Shown: positions 57,090 to 64,000 of the stretch, one piece after another
Numbering within the stretch: the first letter of the stretch is position 1
Layout: every line of letters begins with the position of its first letter
Assembly (NCBI GenBank): GCA_022496205.1
Contig: WTXD01000007.1
Location: 682,001 to 746,000 of the forward strand
Direction: 5' to 3'
DNA: 64,000 nt
Source: Gloeopeniophorella convolvens
Taxonomy: Eukaryota; Basidiomycota; Agaricomycetes; Russulales
Program-made: the position numbers and the translations under genes
The notes under the pieces: generated by a model
Seen by the model: only the letters and a program-made list of their open reading frames with translations
What the model was told of the DNA's origin: nothing
Databases searched by the model: none

Positions 57090-57764
57090 CTATGCTTAAC
57101 CGGGATATGCACACAAATGTGCATATCCCCGTCCTCTTGAGTTTATCCCTCATGGAATCCCTTGAAATTTCGTATATGTTTTCTATGATATGTTTTCTAT
57201 GTACCTACAGAGTCTGAATTTTTTTTGTTGCGATCTGAGTCGAGGCAAAAGTGCCCGCAAGAGGTGCGCTTGTCACGGATTGTCACGCTTGCCGGGATCA
57301 TAGATCCAATCTTATCATGGACCAGAACCCACTGATGCACATTCGCGCAACGCGTCGTTCACGCGCTCCGGCGGCGGAGCTTAAATCTGCTCTGTCACGC
57401 TCAGAGCCCCTCCGGAGGAAAGCCTCTCGCACATAGTATTCTGCCCATGTAAATGATACAAAAAGCGCAGGTATAGTATATATGTATCAGTGTGTTATGT
57501 ATACCAAGTTTCGTGGCATGTAAGCTATTGGTTCTTCTGTTCCTGGAGGATTGATGGCCGTGCACATCGGTGTCCCGGAATCACGATTTTCTGCAGCACC
57601 ATCCAGTCGCTCAATCAACTCCAAACTTGACAATAATGTAGAATATATCAACATATTCATTATATAAAAGATTGAAGAGATTATATGTAGTCATTGTTGT
57701 GCGCGAGGCCGATCTTTCCGAAATGTGCATATCCCGGTCGTGTGCATATCCCGGTTAAGCATAG
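57090..57764. mobile_element. MITE-like element with 25-bp TIRs and TA target duplication
   Basis: 57090-57114 (starting CTATGCTTAACC) and 57740-57764 (ending GGTTAAGCATAG) are exact reverse complements over 25 bp and are flanked outside by TA at 57088-57089 and 57765-57766. The 675-bp unit has no transposase frame. A subterminal motif GTGCATATCCCGG occurs twice as a direct repeat at the right end (57725, 57742), and at the left end as an inverted pair (57102-57112 and 57119-57129). Exact TIRs plus a TA duplication match Tc1/mariner-type non-autonomous elements. Identical ends suggest a fairly recent insertion. Confidence 0.8.
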
Positions 57765-57766
57765 TA

Positions 57767-58889
57767 TGGGCACCAAAATCGGTGATATCCGACGTTAAAT
57801 CATGCAACACGCAAATCAATCCGACAAGCTGATATCTTATCATTATCAATGTGTATCATCAGAAAAAAGGCGCAGGGATTGCCCCGGGTTACGCCGACCG
57901 GCCGAGCGCCGAAATGTGCCGAAATAGGCCGCTGTTAGGTTAGAGCCGGCTGTAACCCCGCAAAACCTTACATAACCCCGAATTGAGCCTCGCACGGCAT
58001 AACCGTGCTTTCATGTCACTCCTACCACGGTTATGGTAGATTACATCTGAGTTACTGCGGGTTCTGAACGGGTTTCAATCAAGTATTAGGCATACTCTAC
58101 TTAGCTTCTCATTTATCTGTGCTCTAACTGTGTCTGTATCACATCTCAATATTATTACCATTCTAAAGCTGTTCCTGTTCAGCAGTGATGAAGCTCTATA
58201 TGTGTTGTGTGACAATGCGGTTCCTCTGTTCGTCGGTCTCCTTGATAAATGAGAGCTTCGTAAAAACTGTTTACCATTTTGATGCTACAGCCATACATCG
58301 GCGTCACTGCTTCCCTTTCTATACCTCATTAGTACTCTACCAGAATAATATGGCACGAATGTCAGTCTCGCGTGTGCAAGATGTGGGCAACTCATGTGTC
58401 TTGCATGTGTGGGGTACAGCTAAGTCATATGTCTCACAGGTACTAACACAAACTCGTTATGAACAGGCATATACCCATGACATGAACTTGTCATGATCGG
58501 GCATGGACTTGCATGCGTTATGACACCGAGCTGCATGTTTCATACATATAGATTAGTGCAAGCTACGTAGCTATATGTGTTCATGTACATCCTGCCTGTA
58601 TTCTGTACCACATATTGTTCCTGCAGCGGCCACTCCTTTGTTGCACTAGAGCAAATCAACATGTATTATTGTGGTAATCTATGGAGCGGACACAAAGATA
58701 TTACGACGTAGACACGAATGCTACGACGTTGACATGAGTAAGATGCGAACACTACGGCGCAGGCATGAATATTCTACGGAGTCAGGGCAAGTAGACTATG
58801 AAGTGATGAGGGAGAAGCATTATGTGAAGAAGGCATACGCGTTCATAGAGCAAACAAACGATTCAATGAAAGTGCACAAACCCGGAGTT
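57767..58889. other. Non-coding stretch between MITE and transposon
   Basis: No supportable gene. A 103-codon plus-strand frame at 58185-58496 has no recognisable feature. The end of the Plavaka-type element on this side should lie here, but I could not identify its terminal repeat. Confidence 0.4.
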
Positions 58890-60636
58890 TCAAGCACTGC
58901 CGCTAGCCCCGTCGGGTTCCATGCTCTCGTCTTCTTCATCACCAGGCTCCTCGCTGGGCCTCATCTCCACGTTGTCATCAGGTTCCTCTTCGCCAGCCAT
59001 GAGCTGAGCAAGCATCAAAGACAATACCGACGTCGGATCAGACTCGATCTCAGCGGAAAGATCGCCGTTGTCAATCTCGGTGGAATAACCAAACAATTGA
59101 CTAATGGTGCCATTGTTAGTATGAGCGACGTTCCGGTCACTGCGAGACAGACTTACAGATTCCACCAATCCAGCAACTCCTCGCGATTGGCCTTTGGCAA
59201 CTTGACATCAATGAACCAGACAAGGAGGTTGTAGAACTTCTCATATGGCCACCTCCCTGCTTTACCTCCAGGGTAGAATGTAGCCTGGGAGCTAAGCGCA
59301 AAATGTACCTGTGACAGGCCACAGCAAAGCGCGTTAAGTCTGATTGTAGTGATCAAACATTGTACATACCACGGTTGCCCCGTATGCAATAAGTCCACTT
59401 GTGGCACGGCGAACATGGTGCTGCAAAGCCCTCGGCTTTGAATTGCCCCCGCCTGCGCAGACGTGGCGTGAGCGTCCGTTGGGTTCTTCATTAGCCGTTG
59501 CTGGACCGAAAAGTATCTGTTTTGCTGTCTTCATTCCCAGAAGCGTTCAGTATGTTGATTGCATTGTCCGCTGCATGCATGCTCACCTTGACAAGCAGCC
59601 GGCCTCGGAGGAAGCCTTCAAAGAGAGTATCTTTGTCGACGGTCTCGTTCTCCCACAGGAAGACCGGCCAGTCTCTGGGCTGGGTCGGATACTTCGGGTC
59701 ATGAGTGATGAGGGCCGTCTGCACACTGGGATCAAAGTTGGGTGTCAGTTTGAGATAGGATGCACCGATAGTTAACTCACGCAGGGTCGTCCCACTTGTA
59801 AGCTGCCGGACAGAGCAGACGTCCCATAATAGGATGGCGGAAACCGCGGAATTCCTTGTTGTCGACGTGGGGTCCAGTGGGGCCGAAATCGTACCAATCG
59901 AGGATTGTCTTCTTAACTGCAAATATGATGACATTGCGCGTCTTGGAGCGGCCAACGTCGATCTGTCTCATGTTTTTAGTACAATTTCACCGGGTTCATG
60001 AGTGAGGGAACGCACATCATCTGCAATACTCATAGGCCCATTCTCGCCTTGATTGGCACATTCCTGGATTAGGTTCGGACGGAAACTAAGTAGCAGTTGA
60101 AATAGTTCCCAGTATTTGTTATCCCTGTGAAATTTCGGAGGCATGTTAGTACACACCCTTTTCTAGAACGTCATGAAAGTCATACTGAGAGGAGAACATA
60201 GTGTCACTGGCATCAGGATAATTAGAACGCTCTAATCCATGAGTGATTATCGCGTCGATAGGACGCCACATGTCCCCCATGATACCAAATATGCCACCGC
60301 ATGAGTCTACCACGCGCCTATATTGAAGAGTTAGCTGTCAAGCCTCGACTTCGTGGTATAGCGTAAACATAAAGACACTGACCTGCGTGTACGTGCAGGC
60401 GCTTGAACCAACTCGTCATCCTCGTCATCCTCGTCCTCGTCAGGCCGAGCACGGCGGCGGCCAATGATCTGGCTTCCCTGAGAAGGTGCAGAAACGCGAC
60501 GCAGAGGTGTGGGAGTGGGAACGGGCGAGCGACGGGGTATGGAAGCCGACAAGCGACGGGGAGTGGAAGCCGGCAAGCGACGGGGAGTGGAAGCTAGTAC
60601 GCGGCGACGGGGGGTCTGGGCAACACGAGGAGTCAT
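58890..60636 (-). CDS. DUF6698-like protein
   Basis: A multi-exon minus-strand gene. Exon 1 starts at ATG 60636 (MTPRVAQTPRRRVLASTPRR) with a Thr-Pro-Arg-Arg repeat tract encoded by 24-bp tandem repeats, then an acidic PDEDEDDEDDELVQ. Downstream exons read RRVVDSCGGIFGIMGDMWRP, DNKYWELFQLLLSFRPNLIQ, KTRNVIIFAVKKTILDWYDF, FRGFRHPIMGRLLCPAAYKW, WPVFLWENETVDKDTLFEGF, YFSVQQRLMKNPTDAHATSA, YEKFYNLLVWFIDVKLPKAN and an acidic C-terminus ending GASGSA. This series (IMGRLLCP, LFENE-like, YENFY-like, WW) matches, from memory, the agaricomycete DUF6698 family, which is multi-copy and often near transposons. Exact exon borders were not all settled. The reading frames show no clear break. Confidence 0.72.
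60541..60612. repeat. 24-bp tandem repeat, three units
   Basis: Units begin at 60541, 60565 and 60589 (GGAAGCCGACAAGCGACGGG type). The first two differ at one base and the third is diverged. Within the coding exon of the DUF6698-like gene they encode (L/P)(P/S)AS(T/I)PRR repeats. Confidence 0.85.
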
Positions 60637-60875
60637 GGTGAAGCTTTGGTACAAGAAGTGGCGGGTGAGGGTGAAATCCTGAGGCGCATCCGTGAAAGTC
60701 TGCCACCTTAAATAGAGCGAACTCCCACCGTATCCAGGGAACTCCTGTGCACCTGCATGCCAGTTCGAGATCTCGCATAAGCTAGAAAGGGTCAGAGCCA
60801 TCCTCCTTCTAGTTAAGCCCGTCGGAAAAGCCTTGGGTGCGGCACGCATGCCACGCAATCCTACGGTTTATTGGT

Positions 60876-63800
60876 TTATAAGCTAATGGGGATGAACGCC
60901 TCATCTATGCCCTCCTCATCTATATTCTCTTCATCGCTAGCTGCGTCGTCACCCACCACCTCGGCAATGGCTGCGTCCCTGGTCTGACTACTTTCAGGAG
61001 GGATGTGGATCCCTTCTATCTGTCGTGGCCTAAGCTTTCCATGTCCAACACCTATACCCAAAGCACGAGCAAACAGGTCCCTGTCTGCGAAGCTGTGGCA
61101 CGAGTGAGTACATGCAGAGACCGCGGGCGAGACCCGTCGTACTGGTTCATATAGTAGTATGCCCATTCGGTACCCGTTGGGGAGGCTATTGACTGGATTG
61201 GCGAGGGTTGTGGACCGTAGTGAAACGCGGGTACAAGATGGAATCCCCAAATAACATGTTCCGGGTTGACAAATCCATACATGTCGCCAGGCGAGCTCTG
61301 GAACTGCACACGTTCCTGGCGCGATGTTCGGATCCCAGCGCCGTCATCGACGCGATTCAACCAACGCACCCACAGGAAATCAACTCGATGAGTGTCTGGT
61401 GAAGGGAAACAAAAGGCCTGAGTGTGGTATACGCCAATAACCCAGGCATACGTCCAGGGAGCCCTCCCTGTAGCATCTCCCTCAGCCTGAGGGGTATATA
61501 CAATGATGCCGTGTTTGTCTGCGTTAGGGTGGATGATGTCCGCATCGCGCTGCAGGTCATATGTTGTGAAATTTATCCGAATTGTTTCGTGGCGGTAGAT
61601 GCGGTCGTTCTGTAAAGCTATCGAACGCCAGCCGTCATCTTCGGAGGGCTGTTGTGGGCTGAGGCAGCCGTAAACGTGTCGCTTCAAGTTCTCAACGAAA
61701 TGCTACATGTTCTTGTCAATGAGGGACGCTCGGAAAGCACATATGTCCTCACCCCTAACGCGGGGTCATCCCCGTGCTGCTTGCATAGCTCATCCAAGTT
61801 GATGGGGTTTCGTTGAGATACCCCAATGTGGTACCTATCCTCAGGCTTCAGCTCGTTCTGTGCACGGGCAGGCCGGCCAGGTACGTCGACACCGGCTTCT
61901 TCCAGTTCGTATGACATAGCCAACATCCGGGACTCGCGAATGTCTATGTCAACAAGTTGAGCATCAACATTCCGCTTATTGGTGCGAGCATAGCGAGCCT
62001 TGACCCGGCGGTGTTCTTGCTCGCCCTGGGAGTATGCTCATAAGTCTGTGTCCCGCGCATAGGCAAAAGACTCACGATTTGTGTGCTGGTTGAGTCGGTT
62101 GTCCCCATATATTTGATAGATGCGACATAGTCTCCGAGAAAGTGCGTCTTGATTGTTCGGAGGTGGAACCTCCGCACGCGGCGCCCAGGTTCTGTACTCC
62201 TTGAGTCACTTCTCTCCGTGGACGTTACGCTCTGACGTGCCTCATCCCGCTTCCGTGCCAGGTACTCGCGTTCGGTTTCCTTGGTCTGGAAAGGGGCACA
62301 CGTCACTATTGCAAAGTGTCGCAGGTGAACCCCGATTGCTGTCGTCGCATCATCGAGAAGTTGAAGTGAGCTGTCGGTGTGCATGCGCATCTTGGCGAGT
62401 GCGTGCCAAGTGGCCATAGTATAGAGGAGAGACATCACACTGTCATTGTGCGGCTCCTCTAGCAACCCCTCGAAGCACGGCATCATGCACTGTGAACTTT
62501 CGCTCAGGACAAACGCGCGAACAAATGTTTCAACACAAACCTGGAGAATGTCCTCGTAGTCCCTCGCCGCTATGCGGCTCAATCCCGATACATTGTCCGA
62601 GAATGCGCGTACCCCCGAGAATGCAGGTATTTGTCGAAACCTGGAAGGTCGCGTCGTAATAAGCATTTGTACTGCATTCGGCGTGATGCAGAGCAGAACA
62701 TACCGCCTGTCAAGCTCGTGGATCAGAGCAGGGTTGTGTGCGTAAAGTATGCGAGTCAGATGGACGAGTACATTCTTCCAAACTCCTAGTTCGAATTCAT
62801 GCAGGGGGTCAACCGCAAAAATCTTGTGGAAGTCGAAGGAATGGTCGTCGAGGATATCGTTGAATTTGAGTCGTTCAGACAAGGCATTCTGTTGAGTGGC
62901 TCCTTCAGAAGATGAACACGAACGCGAGTTCCTCACATGACACACCCTGGTAGGCACAAGCGACTGCGGCTTCAGCAGTTTCTCACATGTATCGAGTTGA
63001 CGACATAGCCATCGCGATATATTAAACCGCGAGCTTCCGACACTGCTTCCCGTCGAGAGTTGCTATCTTCTCGTGCCAAATCTTTGCGGCGTTTGCGGTC
63101 TTCCTGGGTTCCCAGAGCAGGGATCTGCTCGAACGTTACGAGACATCTAGGACATGGGCATCCCCCTTTGTCTCGTATGGTCGCAATGAGAATTCTATCA
63201 AAGTTGATGTGTTAGACACGAATGAAGAAACAGGGCAAAATTTACTTTTCTGGATAATCCGCTGAGTAAACGAAGAGGCGAGGGTATATGCGGCGCCGAA
63301 CCCCATCTATACAGTCGACGACCATGCCATGTTTGTATGTGTGAACGAATTCATCGTCGAACAGTAGTTCCAAACCACCCTGGAACAACTCGTGCCGGCA
63401 GTGCGTCAAGACCTTGGATGACGTGGGTTTCCCGCCATTATTTTTCTTGATAAAGTCGTGGATGTTGTCGGGAAGCTGTATGAGGTCGTCAGCGCTAGGC
63501 TATGCAATGTACTATGCACCACATACTACCGGAAAGTACGCAACGTGATGAGCTGCCTTGCTGGTGGGCCGTGCACGTTCGTACTTCGACTGATTTCCAA
63601 AGTACATATACGCCAGCCACGTCTTTTGATGGGCAAAGTGAGCAAGCTGCGTCGCATCAGACCAGAGTTCTAGACCCATGATTGCCCGAGGCAGGTCGCA
63701 TCCCGGCTCTCGCGGCGAGTTTTGAAGCCGTATATCCTCATTAACGAACGTGTCGGAGTTGTATAACTCGCCATACACGCGCTCCACCTTTCCATCTTGC

Positions 63801-64000
63801 AAGGGATCGTGGAACTCGAGGTGGAATGGGTCAAACACGAAGTCGCGAGCAGCAGGGTCTGTGGTGAGGGTCTTCCGGATCTCAGCACATAAGGACCTGT
63901 GCCAGAAGCCGGGAACGACGAAGGGGACACCTTCGCGAGGCTGGATGGTGGTACGCTCTCGTGGAACTCGTGACGAGCAAACCGACGCGCATCGTTAACT
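60876..64000 (-). CDS. Plavaka-type transposase, truncated by the window edge
   Basis: The minus-strand gene enters from the right edge and stops at 60876 (...DEAFIPISL). Upstream to downstream: FVFDPFHLEFHDPLQDGKVE, ERVYGELYNSDTF, LPRAIMGLELWSDATQLAHF, KTWLAYMYFGNQSKYERARP, IHDFIKKNNGGKPTSSKVLT, HCRHELFQGGLELLFDDEF, CPCPRCLVTFEQIPALGTQE, SLVPTRNALSERLKFNDILD, FDFHKIFAVDPLHEFELGVW, FRQIPAFSGVRAFSDNVSGL, RIAARDYEDILQVCVETFV, YTMATWHALAKMRMHTDSSL, THFLGDYVASIKYMGTTDST, EHRRVKARYARTNKRNVDAQ, and a C-terminal region with VDFLWVRWLNRV and GFHLVPAFHYG. I recognise these as the Plavaka (CACTA-related) family of basidiomycetes. Introns checked at 4 places join in phase, so the visible part looks intact. 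The N-terminus lies beyond 64000. Confidence 0.82.

Overview
The window is nuclear DNA from a filamentous basidiomycete, most likely an Agaricomycete close to the Polyporales. The evidence is GC-rich genes cut by many 40-80 nt introns (GT...AG with CTRAC/CTNAY-like branch sites), fungal-specific proteins (BIG1, a DUF2433-like protein, a Pho80-type cyclin), and a Plavaka-type transposase next to a DUF6698-like protein, a combination I associate with mushroom genomes. The genus cannot be fixed by reading alone.

Layout. 1-2.9 kb: one predicted single-pass membrane protein. 2.9-8.2 kb: Mediator subunit 13 (+). 8.5-9.5 kb: BIG1 (-). 9.7-11.9 kb: an intact NmrA/isoflavone-reductase-like gene and a broken tandem copy (both -). 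12.8-14.8 kb: an unrecognised split gene (-) interrupted by an AT-rich island with no CpG. 15.2-16.7 kb: mannose-6-phosphate isomerase (+). 16.8-19.4 kb: SEC63 (-). 19.6-21.3 kb: coilin-like (+). 21.6-26.0 kb: PPR protein (-). 26.2-28.3 kb: membrane-anchored PDI-like protein (-). 28.5-29.2 kb: KEOPS subunit CGI121 (+). 29.4-31.5 kb: glucosidase II beta subunit (-). 32.1-32.6 kb: ribosomal protein eS25 (+). 33.9-35.2 kb: Pho80-like cyclin (-). 37.5-38.0 kb: SPT4 (+). 38.3-40.9 kb: class 3 (diacylglycerol-type) lipase (-). 41.2-43.1 kb: GPI3/PIG-A (+) with two apparent frameshifts. 43.1-46.0 kb: gene-poor. 46.0-48.7 kb: large low-complexity hypothetical protein (-). 48.8-49.75 kb: a second CpG-free island. 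49.75-51.1 kb: Zn2Cys6-type protein (-). 52.6-54.2 kb: secreted M28 aminopeptidase (+). 54.4-56.8 kb: DUF2433/RRM-like protein (+). 57.1-57.8 kb: a TA-flanked inverted-repeat element (MITE-like). 58.9-64.0 kb: DUF6698-like gene and a Plavaka transposase (both -) running off the right edge.

Functionally, about 9-43 kb holds a run of secretory-pathway and cell-surface genes: BIG1 (beta-1,6-glucan), PMI (mannose supply for glycosylation), SEC63 (translocation), a PDI-like oxidoreductase, glucosidase II beta (glycoprotein quality control) and GPI3 (first step of GPI anchors). Three genes act in RNA polymerase II transcription (MED13, SPT4, and a Pho80-type cyclin acting upstream). The right 7 kb is transposon territory. 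Exon coordinates below were worked out by hand by joining reading frames across GT/AG junctions and checking phase. They are predictions, not transcript-supported models.
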